Below are positions 26,901 to 33,502 of a stretch of DNA of 45,254 bases, one piece after another. The stretch comes from CAZAKZ01 sp964485695. Its GTDB lineage: Bacteria; Planctomycetota; JAFGQW01. A model generated the notes under the pieces. That model did not search any database. It worked only from the letters and a program-made list of their open reading frames with translations, and was not told where the DNA came from. A program made the position numbers and the translations under genes. Position 1 is the stretch's first letter. Every line of letters begins with the position of its first letter. The DNA lies in assembly GCA_964485695.1 (NCBI GenBank), contig CAZAKZ010000032.1, forward strand, positions 1-45,254, in the 5' to 3' direction.

Positions 26901-27980
26901 GGTCACGCGGTCCGGGTCTTCACCGCGGGCCAGGATCCCCCGCAGCCGGGCCTTTTCCTTCTCGGCCGCGTCGAGGCGGGCCAGGAAGGCGCGGCCGGGG
27001 TAGCGACCGGGGAACTCCGCGGTGAGGTGTTCCACGGCCCGGCGCAGCGCGGACAGGTCCAGCGAATCCAGGTCCGCCCTGGCTTCTCGGAGGCGGCAGA
27101 GCCGGACGTACAGGGAGAGCCAGGCGGGGTCTTCAGGGCTGCTTCCCCTCCGGACAAGGGCGTCTAGTTGCAGGGTCAGGGGACCGGCATCGAGGCCCAG
27201 GTCCTCGAGCAGATCCGTCACGAGTTTTTTCGAGAGATCCGCCCCGTTCCCGGCCGCCTTGAACCAGCCGAGATGGGTGCCCCTGGGCAGGTCCTGTTTC
27301 ATCCAGGCCGCCTCCCGGGGGAAATCCTTCTCCAGACGCCGCCAGAGGGCCTGGACAGGGTCTTTTTGCAGAGAGAAGTAGAATGCGTGGCCGCCGGTGT
27401 TGTTGTGGATCTTCAGGAGGAGGCGATTCTCTCCCGGTCTCAGGTGAACAACGACCCTGTCCTGGTCCGGGGCCGCACCGCGCGCCGCGTCCCGGGAGAG
27501 GATCTTCTCGCTGTTCAGCCAGACCATGATGCCGTCGTCACTCCCGAAGGATGCCGTGATTTCCAGGGCCTTCCTGGCCTCGATGATGCGGAAAAGATAG
27601 GTGGACGCGTGGTTCTTCCGGGGCAGGTTCCGCACCGTACCGTCCGTCCATCCGGGCCGGGCCGTCCACACGAGGCGTCCCTGGCCGTCCCTGGCCTCCA
27701 GGTCCACACGCTGCTCCGGGAAGAGGGGGGCATCCAGGTTCTTCGCCTTCAGGGGGTGGGTGGCGAACCAGGGTCCGGCCGTGAACGGGGCTTCCCATTT
27801 GTGCGCCAGATACCGGGCGCGGCAGGCGGTCATGGTCTCCGGCCAGGTCGCCTTCTTCACGTAGAGGGAGGGGGCGGCCTCCGCCTTCTCCTGGGCTCCG
27901 ACCTGGGGCTCGGCGACCAGCGTGGAACAGACGAGGAGCACGAGCAGCGAAGGAGTCTTCATCGTACACCGACCGATCAT
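23928..27980 (-). CDS. Exported HZS_alpha-like propeller / c-haem / SUMF1-domain protein
   Basis: 1350 residues with a signal peptide (about 7-29). Order: a PA14-like beta domain (about 50-200), a helical linker, a TolB-type propeller with the hallmark strings of the HZS_alpha (hydrazine synthase alpha middle domain) group (about 440-800; FDSTRCFQGIPCVGG, YTRWEYSDTPHYFSR, SGHHGVPRMGEL), two c-haem motifs CVGCH (844-848) and CVQCH (894-898), and a C-terminal SUMF1/FGE-like domain (about 1070-1345; VLVPPGAFLMGS, LPTEAEWEWACRAG, GNVWEWT, VVRGGSWRDRPGR). The catalytic cysteines of true formylglycine-generating enzymes are absent, so it should not be called FGE. I use ATG 27980 (GGGAG upstream); ATG 27962 is possible. 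Likely a periplasmic electron-transfer or oxidoreductase partner of the next gene; the substrate is unknown. Confidence 0.85.
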   Translation of the reverse strand: MIGRCTMKTPSLLVLLVCSTLVAEPQVGAQEKAEAAPSLYVKKATWPETMTACRARYLAHKWEAPFTAGPWFATHPLKAKNLDAPLFPEQRVDLEARDGQGRLVWTARPGWTDGTVRNLPRKNHASTYLFRIIEARKALEITASFGSDDGIMVWLNSEKILSRDAARGAAPDQDRVVVHLRPGENRLLLKIHNNTGGHAFYFSLQKDPVQALWRRLEKDFPREAAWMKQDLPRGTHLGWFKAAGNGADLSKKLVTDLLEDLGLDAGPLTLQLDALVRRGSSPEDPAWLSLYVRLCRLREARADLDSLDLSALRRAVEHLTAEFPGRYPGRAFLARLDAAEKEKARLRGILARGEDPDRVTTDVEILLAFRREVLLENPLLDFGKILLVKRKASSPKLGLPQNWQGNCSLPRTGYEDELVLLDLTGKGEGRLTPLFKPEKPSFIGDVDLHFDGDRMLFSSIGTHDRWQIFEVKADGTGVRQVTPGDHPDVDNYDACYLPDGRIIFDSTRCFQGIPCVGGADQVANLFLMDASGRVVRQLCFDQDHDWCPTVLNSGRILYTRWEYSDTPHYFSRLLFHMNPDGTGQMEFYGSNSFWPNSLFYARPIPGHPTQVVSIVSGHHGVPRMGELVVLDPARGRFESDGVVQRIPGFGRKVEPRIMDQLVNHSWPKFLHPWPLSSHFFLVACQPAPGALWGVYLVDRFDNLVRLHEVPGHALLEPISFTKRKRPPVLPDRVRPGIRDAVVYLNDVYRGRGLEGVPRGAVKRLRVFEFHYAYNRMGGHVHVGVEGPWDVRRILGTVPVYEDGSASFVVPANTPVAVQPLDGEGKALQVMRSWFTAMPGEVLSCVGCHERQNTVPPVRASLAARRKPVAIEPWRGPARGFSFKREVQPVLDRYCVQCHGRDAVPDFTRKKKNGWNNFTPSYLALHPYVRRPGPESDYHLQRPMEFHADTSELVQMLKKGHHGVHPDEEAWDRLVTWIDLNVPDHGTWSEHKSIPSDLHRRRLEMRKLYANRPEDPEALPDLPPFDTTPVKPGPALKPVPGPDACKGWPFGPEEAARKRTRPGLPGDLTLDLGGGVKMAFVLVPPGAFLMGSSTGASDEAPRTLVRIGNPFYMSRYEVTRAQFNRFDPTHHNGYLDQRHKDHTLPGYSANEAGHPAIRVTWTEARAFCDWLGKRTSKKITLPTEAEWEWACRAGRDTPFHFGRAGDDFSRHANLADASVKLLAVTGVNPKPIPNPSRFQDYLPRDGRFNDGQKIMARVGAYRPNAFGLHDMHGNVWEWTLSAYRPYPYDAEDGRNKGEDRGLKVVRGGSWRDRPGRATASYRLAYRHYQPVFNVGVRVVLHPEIRRVARTR

Positions 27981-28022
27981 GGCTGGCTCCCGGATGAGGT
28001 TTCTCTGCCTACGGATGCGGAA

Positions 28023-28709
28023 TCAGAGCTTGACGTCGGGATGCGTGAACCGGAGCCCGTCCATGTCGTGGTACGTGGCGTACTCGCTCACGATGGCGCC
28101 GTCCGGCCCGGCGACCATGAAGTGCTTCTGCTCCGGCCCGGCCAGGATGCCATACTCACCCGGCTTCACCACCTGCATCTTGCGGGCCGTTGCAATGGTC
28201 CGGTGGCTGGGCGGGATCTTCGCCTCGACACCGGGGGAGGGTTCTCCCTCGCCGAAGAGGGTGACCCACCCGTGGCGGACATGCCACGCTTCCAGCTTGG
28301 GGCCTGCCGCGGCGGTGGCCACGTGCCAGTGTTCGGGGATCATCTGCCCGGGCAGGAGATAGATCTCGTGGCCCAGGTAGTTGTGCTCCTTGTTGTTCAC
28401 CCAGAAGATGCCGGCCATGCCGACCTCGGTGAACTTGCCCAGCCCGAAGTCGAGGGTCCAGAAATCCTCGGTCCGGAGCCGGTCCGGGATGGGATAGCTG
28501 CAGGATTCCATCATCGCGTAATAAGCCGCCTTGGCACGGTCCTCGTCGAAGGTGCCGTCGGCCTTGTAGAAATCCACGTTTTCGAGGTTCTTGAATGCCG
28601 TCACGCTCTTGCTCCCCTCTCCTCCTGAAATGCATCCTCCGGCCATGGATACGGCGGCCGCCCCCCCTGCAACGATGCCCATCATTTCCCTTCGGGATAT
28701 TTCCTTCAT
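28023..28709 (-). CDS. Tat-exported lipoprotein with D-lyxose-isomerase-type cupin
   Basis: 228 residues. The N-terminus has a twin-arginine signal (SRREMMG) and a lipobox MAGGC (Cys near 26), so the protein is exported folded and lipid-anchored. The body is a cupin of the D-lyxose ketol-isomerase (DUF1498) kind: WTLDFGLGKFTEVGMAGIFW, metal ligands in PEHWH, Lys-x-Glu in PKLEAWH, and a last His in EQKHF. D-lyxose isomerases interconvert aldoses and ketoses with a divalent metal, normally in the cytoplasm, so export is odd. Start ATG 28709 with AAGGAG 10 bases upstream. It lies 31 bases after lsrF and 42 before the haem protein gene. The exact sugar is unknown. Confidence 0.82.
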   Translation of the reverse strand: MKEISRREMMGIVAGGAAAVSMAGGCISGGEGSKSVTAFKNLENVDFYKADGTFDEDRAKAAYYAMMESCSYPIPDRLRTEDFWTLDFGLGKFTEVGMAGIFWVNNKEHNYLGHEIYLLPGQMIPEHWHVATAAAGPKLEAWHVRHGWVTLFGEGEPSPGVEAKIPPSHRTIATARKMQVVKPGEYGILAGPEQKHFMVAGPDGAIVSEYATYHDMDGLRFTHPDVKL

Positions 28710-28740
28710 TGATCGTGTCTCCTTCGGTTTCTTGCGAGGT

Positions 28741-29640
28741 TCAGGGCTGCTCGCTCTTCAACGTCTCGTACAGCTCGAGGGCCGCACCGGGCTTCTCTCC
28801 CTGGTGCACCACGGCCCGCACCGCCTGGATCATGGCCGCCGGATCGTCGGCCAGGAAGATGTTCCTGCCCATGTCCACGCCTGCGGCGCCTTGGTCCACC
28901 GCCTTGTAGGCCATGGTGAGGGCTTCCAGCTCGGGCAGCTTCTTGCCCCCTGCGATGACAACGGGCACGGGGCAGCCGGCCGCAACCTCTTCGAAGCCGG
29001 GTTCACAGAAATAGGTCTTCACGAAATGGGCGCCCAGTTCAGCGACCACCCGGGTGGCGAGCCCGAGGTATCGTGCGTCCCGCACCATGTCCCGGCCCAC
29101 GGCGGTCACCGCCAGGGTGGGAATCCCGAGGCGGTTGCCGTCGTTGATGAGGGTTGCGAGGTTCTCGAGGCTCTCCTTTTCGTGTTCTGCACCCACGTAC
29201 GCCATGGCGGTCACAGCCGCGGCACCGAGGCGGACGGCATCCTCGACCGAGACCCCGATGACCTCGTTGCTCAGGTCCTTCAGGACGGTGGCGCCGGTGT
29301 TACACCGCAGCACCACCGGCTTCACCGATTCGGGCGGGATGCAGGCCTGGAGCCCGCCGCGGGTGCACATGAGGCAGTCCGCGTGTGGAATGAGGGGCGG
29401 GATGACCAGGTCCATCCGCTCCAGCCCCGAAGTGGGCCCCATGATGTATCCGTGGTCGAAAGCAAGCATCACTGTACGCCCGGTCCCGGAATCGAAGATG
29501 CGGGAGAGGCGGTTCTTCATGCCCCAGCCGAGGTGAGCGGAGCCCTTCAGATAGAAGCCCTGCGAGGCTGCGGGCACGTCCGGTGCGAATCCTCTCTCGT
29601 TCTTCCCCCCGTTCGTGCTTTTCATGTCTTTATCAACCAT
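28741..29640 (-). CDS. lsrF: LsrF-like class I aldolase/thiolase
   Basis: 299 residues, very close to E. coli LsrF over nearly its whole length: WGMKNRLSRIFDSGTGRTVM, LAFDHGYIMGPTSGLER, ADCLMCTRGG, VGRDMVRDARYLGLATRVVA, FVKTYFCEPGFE with the Schiff-base-position Lys at K208, CPVPVVIAGGKKLPE, and GAAGVDMGRNIF. LsrF takes the phosphorylated, isomerised autoinducer-2 derivative (3-hydroxy-5-phosphonooxypentane-2,4-dione) to DHAP and acetyl-CoA. No LsrK, LsrG, LsrB or LsrR is here; instead DhaK/DhaL-type kinase subunits precede it, which suggests another phosphoketose or a rebuilt AI-2-like route. Start ATG 29640 with AAGGAG about 9 bases upstream, overlapping the dhaL stop by 8 bases. Confidence 0.9.
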   Translation of the reverse strand: MVDKDMKSTNGGKNERGFAPDVPAASQGFYLKGSAHLGWGMKNRLSRIFDSGTGRTVMLAFDHGYIMGPTSGLERMDLVIPPLIPHADCLMCTRGGLQACIPPESVKPVVLRCNTGATVLKDLSNEVIGVSVEDAVRLGAAAVTAMAYVGAEHEKESLENLATLINDGNRLGIPTLAVTAVGRDMVRDARYLGLATRVVAELGAHFVKTYFCEPGFEEVAAGCPVPVVIAGGKKLPELEALTMAYKAVDQGAAGVDMGRNIFLADDPAAMIQAVRAVVHQGEKPGAALELYETLKSEQP

Positions 29641-30277
29641 GGCCCACGGCTCCTTCAGAAAAACCCTTGAAGAGGAGGGATACCGAGACCGCGCCCGGAT
29701 CCTCCGTTCCTACGCTCTTCTCTCCCACGTTCTTGGCCCGGCCGAATCGCGCCTGGTAGTGCTTCGTGGCGGCGGCCCCCTCCGCAGCCGCTACCGCGGC
29801 TTTTTCCAGGGCATCCGCCGGGCTAGCCCCGGCCACGGAAGCTGCAGCCAGGGTCCTGACGCCCGGCTCCAGGGCGTCCACCAGGGTCTTGTCACCCACC
29901 CGGGCACGGGTCCGCTTCAACACGCCTTCCAGGCCCGCCTCGAAGGTGCGGGCCAGGACCGGTCCGTCCACGGCCTCGCTTCCTTTCGCCGCGGAAGCCA
30001 TGGCCATGAAGAAGGAACCGAAGAGAGGCCCCGTGGCACCCCCGTCAACGCTCATCACCGCCCAGGCGATCTCATCGATGAGGGCATGGGGCGTCCGGGA
30101 GGAGGAGGAGGCCACCGTCTTCTCGATGAGGTCCATGGCGCGGGTCATGGTGATGCCATGGTCCCCGTCTCCTCCGGCCGAATCCAGGCGGGACAGGCGA
30201 TCCCTGTTCTCCCGTATGTGAAGAGCGGCGCGCTGGAACATGCGCTTCCAGGCATCCACGCCCAGAGACTGCGTCAT
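29633..30277 (-). CDS. dhaL: DhaL-like ADP/ATP-binding subunit of a dihydroxyacetone-type kinase
   Basis: 214 residues. Magnesium-binding aspartates in LDSAGGDGDHG (D32, D37, D39) have the same spacing as in E. coli DhaL. Further family segments: GGATGPLFGSFF, GDKTLVDALEP, and KHYQARFGRAKNVGEKSVG with DPGAVS near the end. DhaL holds the nucleotide that phosphorylates the ketose bound to DhaK. No PTS partner DhaM is present, so the pair may be ATP-dependent, but the separate subunits do not settle that. Start ATG 30277 with AAAGGAAG 6 bases upstream. A palindromic element lies just upstream, between this gene and dhaK. Confidence 0.9.
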   Translation of the reverse strand: MTQSLGVDAWKRMFQRAALHIRENRDRLSRLDSAGGDGDHGITMTRAMDLIEKTVASSSSRTPHALIDEIAWAVMSVDGGATGPLFGSFFMAMASAAKGSEAVDGPVLARTFEAGLEGVLKRTRARVGDKTLVDALEPGVRTLAAASVAGASPADALEKAAVAAAEGAAATKHYQARFGRAKNVGEKSVGTEDPGAVSVSLLFKGFSEGAVGHG

Positions 30278-30304
30278 GGCACGCTTCCTTTCGAACAGGC
30301 TACT

Positions 30305-30467
30305 AAATGGTCGGTCATGATTCGTCGCCGTCGCCTCGGGGCCTCTAGACGACGCATGCTGCGCCCAACCTCCTTTGCGTATTCACCGAATACGCGGCAG
30401 TCGTCGCGCCTTGCCTGCGCCGCCGATAGACCTCGAGGCGACGGCTACGAATCATGACCGACCATTT
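30305..30467. mobile_element. MITE/REP-like palindromic element between dhaK and dhaL
   Basis: Two inverted 34-base arms, 30305-30338 and 30434-30467, match at 33 of 34 positions, flanking a 95-base centre. The centre has its own perfect hairpin GCGTATTC-ACC-GAATACGC (30377-30395) and a weaker GACGAC/GTCGTC pair around it. The right arm covers the last codons and stop of dhaK (reading MVGHDS then TAG), so the element has replaced the natural 3' end. No transposase is in view. It may be a non-autonomous element or REP-type repeat, or an attenuator-like RNA structure within the operon. Confidence 0.75.
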
Positions 30468-31464
30468 TGATGGAGAAGGCCGGTGTGAAGCAGGGCGCAT
30501 CCCACAGGGAGGTGAGATCTTCGTTCATGCGGGCGAAGCACATCTGGAATCCTCCCATCTCCTGCACGGTGAGATATTCCCCGACCACACACCGGACCGG
30601 ATTGATCTTCCGCTCCTCCAGAATCTGCTTCACGCGGCGGAGCACAACGTAGAGTTCCATCAGGGTGGTGGAACCCACGCCGTTGAGGAGCACGAGAACG
30701 TCCTCTCCCTGCTGGATCCGGAGGTCGTCGAGGAGGGCGGGAACCATCCTGTCCGCCGTCTCGTTTGCGGAGAGCATCTTGAAGGTGCCCCCGCCGGCCT
30801 CGCCGTGCTGGCCCATGCCGATGACCATCTCGTCCTCGCCCAGCTCTGAGATGGCCGAGCCCGTGGCGGGATGGGTGGCCGTTGTGGCGGCCACGGCCAG
30901 GGTGGCCATGTTCCGTTCCATGGCCTCGGCCACGGCCATGACCTCATCCAGGGTCCGGCCCTGTTCGGCCGCGGCGCCCGCCACCTTGATAACGGGGAGG
31001 CAGCCCACCAGGCCGCGACGGTCTCCGGGATCTTCCCGGGTGCCGGCGGAGATATCCTCGTGGGTGAGGATCCGCTTCACGTTGAGGCCCTCCTTCGTTG
31101 CCATCTCCATGACCATGTCGGCGCACATCACGTCGCCTTCATGGTTGAGGACGACGAAGAGGACGCCCGCCGCGCGGTCGGCCATGCGCAGCGCCTCGAT
31201 GACCCGGGGCGGACCCGGCGCCGCGAAAATGTCCCCGGGTACCGAGATGTCCAGCATGCCCTCCCCCACATAGCCGCTCAGGGCGGGTTCGTGGCCGCTG
31301 CCGCCCAGCGTCACCAGGGCCACCCTGTCTTCAGGCTTGGGCCGGGCCCGCACCACGAGGTTGTTGCCGTGAAGCTTCACCTGATGGCCATGGGCCAGGG
31401 CGAATCCCTCGAGCAGCTCCTGCACCAGATCTTCCGGTGCGTTGATGAACTTCTTCATACCCAT
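30445..31464 (-). CDS. dhaK: DhaK-like ketose-binding kinase subunit
   Basis: 339 residues. Family features: GGSGHEPALSGYVGEGMLD with H58, GDVM with D111, and GMGQHGEAGGG with H220, which corresponds to the His that binds dihydroxyacetone covalently in E. coli DhaK (H218). The segment that reads KNYTGD in E. coli DhaK reads LNHEGD here, so the active-site Lys is missing and the substrate is probably not dihydroxyacetone; DhaK-like kinases for tetruloses and other ketoses also vary here. ATG 31464 is chosen with AGGACAGG upstream; GTG 31482 is an alternative. The C-terminus (about the last five residues) is encoded by the inverted-repeat element. Confidence 0.88.
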   Translation of the reverse strand: MGMKKFINAPEDLVQELLEGFALAHGHQVKLHGNNLVVRARPKPEDRVALVTLGGSGHEPALSGYVGEGMLDISVPGDIFAAPGPPRVIEALRMADRAAGVLFVVLNHEGDVMCADMVMEMATKEGLNVKRILTHEDISAGTREDPGDRRGLVGCLPVIKVAGAAAEQGRTLDEVMAVAEAMERNMATLAVAATTATHPATGSAISELGEDEMVIGMGQHGEAGGGTFKMLSANETADRMVPALLDDLRIQQGEDVLVLLNGVGSTTLMELYVVLRRVKQILEERKINPVRCVVGEYLTVQEMGGFQMCFARMNEDLTSLWDAPCFTPAFSIKMVGHDS

Positions 31465-31544
31465 TGAACCTGTCCTTGTCACTATCAGTGGCCATTCCGG
31501 AGAATCCGGCGGTCGGATTCTGCACTATCCGCTGCGGGAGGCCG

Positions 31545-31865
31545 TCAGATTTCCTGCATGAGCTCGATCACGGCGTCGCCGTCCGTGATGAAGGCCACCT
31601 TGAGCGTATCGGTGGCCTCGAAGGGCTCCAAGAGGACGTTGCGTCCCTTCAAGGCTTCCTCCAGGTCGTCGACCTTGAAGGCAACATGACACCGGGTGCG
31701 GATCGCCTCGGGCATGGAGCTGTCCGATTCGAAACGGAGAAATTCCACCCGGAAGGGGTGATCCTCAGCGTCCGTGATGAAGACCTTTCCTCCCTCCAGG
31801 TAGGTTTCGATGTCACTACTCGCTGATGTGGGCACCCCGAAGTGATGGAACCGAGGGGCTGTCAT
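31545..31865 (-). CDS. Small VOC/glyoxalase-fold protein
   Basis: 106 residues. It begins PRFHHFGVPT and has CHVAFKVDDLEEAL and AVIELMQEI near the end, the paired beta-alpha-beta units of the vicinal-oxygen-chelate fold. Metal-type residues include the His of HHFGV, the His of RCHVAF and the Glu of IELM. Such proteins act as isomerases, epimerases, lyases or glyoxalases; in this setting an isomerase of a sugar or phosphoketose is plausible. Start ATG 31865, with AAAGGA about 7 bases upstream; a longer frame upstream runs through degenerate sequence. It is the first gene of the long operon, 80 bases before dhaK. Confidence 0.75.
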   Translation of the reverse strand: MTAPRFHHFGVPTSASSDIETYLEGGKVFITDAEDHPFRVEFLRFESDSSMPEAIRTRCHVAFKVDDLEEALKGRNVLLEPFEATDTLKVAFITDGDAVIELMQEI

Positions 31866-31967
31866 GTCGGAATCCTTTCTATCGCCTGGCCATGAATACT
31901 CGGAAATCTCTGCAGCCGGGAGCCTGGTTGAACTACTCCTTTTACCATGGACAGTCGCATTTGACAA

Positions 31968-32093
31968 TCCCGGCCGGCTAGGACCTTTACGCCCTACAAG
32001 TGCACCTTCATCCGGCAGAGGAGCTACCACGGAAAGGCTGGCAACAACAAGACCTGGAAGACCAACACCTACGGCAGGGACACGGACAGGTGA
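31968..32093 (+). pseudogene. Decayed 3' end of a GDDTY-repeat protein gene
   Basis: About 125 bases closely match the last 125 bases of the gene at 18183-20114, including its stop codon and the bases just after it (TGAGGCGG). The translated end reads TFIRQRSYHGKAGNNKTWK. A 2-base deletion at about 31987-31993 and a TAG in the ancestral frame break it. Nothing upstream resembles the rest of the gene. It is a remnant of a deleted or partly duplicated paralogue. Confidence 0.85.
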
Positions 32094-32101
32094 GGCGGTG
32101 A

Positions 32102-32311
32102 GGTAGCGCTGCTCCCGGTCCCGGGTGTAGGCAATCCCTGTGGTTGAATCCCTCCTTCTTTCTGCTCCCCCTCGGTCCCATGTCGGCCACGGGAGAGATC
32201 GTGTTCGGCATCAACATTCCGACTCCGCTACCCACCTCGCTCACCGTTTCCCACCAGGCCTTGGTCGGCACCTGGTTGACCCATGCCGATGTGATCACGG
32301 TGACCCGGTAG
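32102..32311 (+). pseudogene. Orphan C-terminal module fragment of a secreted protein
   Basis: An open frame of 69 codons ending at TAG 32309-32311, with no start signal and a TGA just before it. The translation (PSFFLLPLGPMSATGEIVFG, then SHQALVGTWLTHADVITVTR) follows the shared C-terminal module: strand, G-x-[ST]-x-x-G-[EQT], strand, final strand ending TR. It follows the other remnant directly, so two old gene ends are stacked here. Confidence 0.6.
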
Positions 32312-32511
32312 GAGCGCGCCCTCGATCCTAAAAATATCCCGCCGAGCAATATATTTCCGGACTACACCGTGACAGGAGGCGGCTCCCCGAGCATACTCTA
32401 CCTCCCGGTCGTTGGACGGTGGCGGACCGACGATCGCGGCGTTTCGAGATCCGCCCGGCCGTGCGGATCTCGGCCCTTACGAGATCGCTCGATTATCAAG
32501 GAGATCAACAG
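32312..32511 (+). other. Upstream region of the lipoprotein gene
   Basis: 200 bases without a gene. It holds a short AT-rich patch (about 32330-32358) that could include promoter elements, but I see no clear -35/-10 pair. Confidence 0.3.
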
Positions 32512-33198
32512 ATGCAGCCCAAGATGTTTGCTCGTGGTGTTTCATGCGTGGTGGTGCTGGCGGCCGTTCTGATCGTGCAGGTTGGGTGCGGAGGCGGCGG
32601 TCCTGCCAGTCACGATTCGCCGCAGGCTGCCTTCGACGCGGCCCAGGCGGCCGCCAAGAAGAAGGATTACAATGCGCTCTGCAATTGCTTCACTCCGGAA
32701 TCCCTGGACGTGATGGCCGGCAGCATGATCATGGGAGCCTCGATGATGAAGGCCATGGGCGGACTGGCGGCCCTGGGGGGTGAGAAGGCCAAGCAGGATT
32801 TCGAGGCCAGTTGCAAGGTGCTCGACGACGTGCTGGCCAAGCACGGCGTTACCGAGGATCACTTGAAGTCAATGCAGGCCAAGAATCCGGCCGCGTCGCA
32901 GAAGGACATGGAGGCCGCCTTCCCCAAGCTCACGGCTCCCATCAAGGACAAGCCCGCGTTCATCGGCGAGATCACGAACGCCCTGGACTCGATAAACAAG
33001 GGGAAGCCGGGCGGCATGGGCCAGGACAATCCGACCGAAATGTTCGAGGGGAAGCTCGAGAACATCAAGATCGAAGGCGATCGCGCCACCGCCCAGGTCG
33101 TGCTCACCCCCGAAGGCAAGGAACAGCGCGAGTCCATCGGTTTCAAGAGGGTGAATGGCAGCTGGCTGATCGAGCTGATGGTGCCAAAAGGCAATTAG
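32512..33198 (+). CDS. Lipoprotein with NTF2-like/DUF4878-like fold
   Basis: 228 residues. Hydrophobic leader and lipobox VQVGC with Cys 26, then a Gly-rich linker. SPQAAFDAAQAAAKKKDYNA near the mature start and FEGKLENIKIEGDRATAQV followed by GFKRVNGSWLIEL at the end are the usual pattern of NTF2-like or DUF4878-like lipoproteins (a helix with a cone-shaped sheet). The middle has Met/Ala-rich helices. Start ATG 32512 because AAGGAG stands 8-9 bases upstream. No catalytic role is suggested. A strong hairpin follows at once. Confidence 0.8.
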   Translation: MQPKMFARGVSCVVVLAAVLIVQVGCGGGGPASHDSPQAAFDAAQAAAKKKDYNALCNCFTPESLDVMAGSMIMGASMMKAMGGLAALGGEKAKQDFEASCKVLDDVLAKHGVTEDHLKSMQAKNPAASQKDMEAAFPKLTAPIKDKPAFIGEITNALDSINKGKPGGMGQDNPTEMFEGKLENIKIEGDRATAQVVLTPEGKEQRESIGFKRVNGSWLIELMVPKGN

Positions 33199-33201
33199 GT
33201 C

Positions 33202-33246
33202 CTGATTGACCGCCACCGGCCATCTTGGCCGGTGGCGGTCAATCAG
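33202..33246 (+). terminator. Perfect 21-bp hairpin after the lipoprotein gene
   Basis: Arms 33202-33222 and 33226-33246 are exact complements around a TCT loop. There is no T-tract on the plus strand, so it may act as an mRNA-stabilising or factor-assisted terminator rather than a classic intrinsic one. Confidence 0.65.
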
Positions 33247-33502
33247 GCGCCTTCTGAGATCACTCCAAGCAGTATGAACCGAGGGCCGCCTCCGTACCCG
33301 GGCGCCCGGCATCCCCATTTTTTCTCGCATTCCCCGCCTCCTCCCCACATGGCACACTCCTTGCGATCAATCCGTACCAAGCTCGAAAAACCCGCCCTGG
33401 CGGGCTGAAGCGTTTCGCCACGGTAACCGTGCGCATTGTACGAGACATATCCCCGCCAGGCATCGGGTCTCCATGTAATCGAATGCCAGCGAGGACGGTA
33501 AG
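33247..33502. other. Gene-free leader of the macroglobulin gene
   Basis: Contains only a weak CCCGC/GCGGG hairpin near 33390 and no confident promoter. With the preceding hairpin the gene-free stretch is 304 bases. Confidence 0.3.

Noticed and set aside
23895..27167. Very long open frame on the plus strand opposite the haem/SUMF1 gene
   Set aside because: Antisense shadow of a high-GC gene; the translation is low-complexity and lacks any domain, while the minus strand shows clear families.
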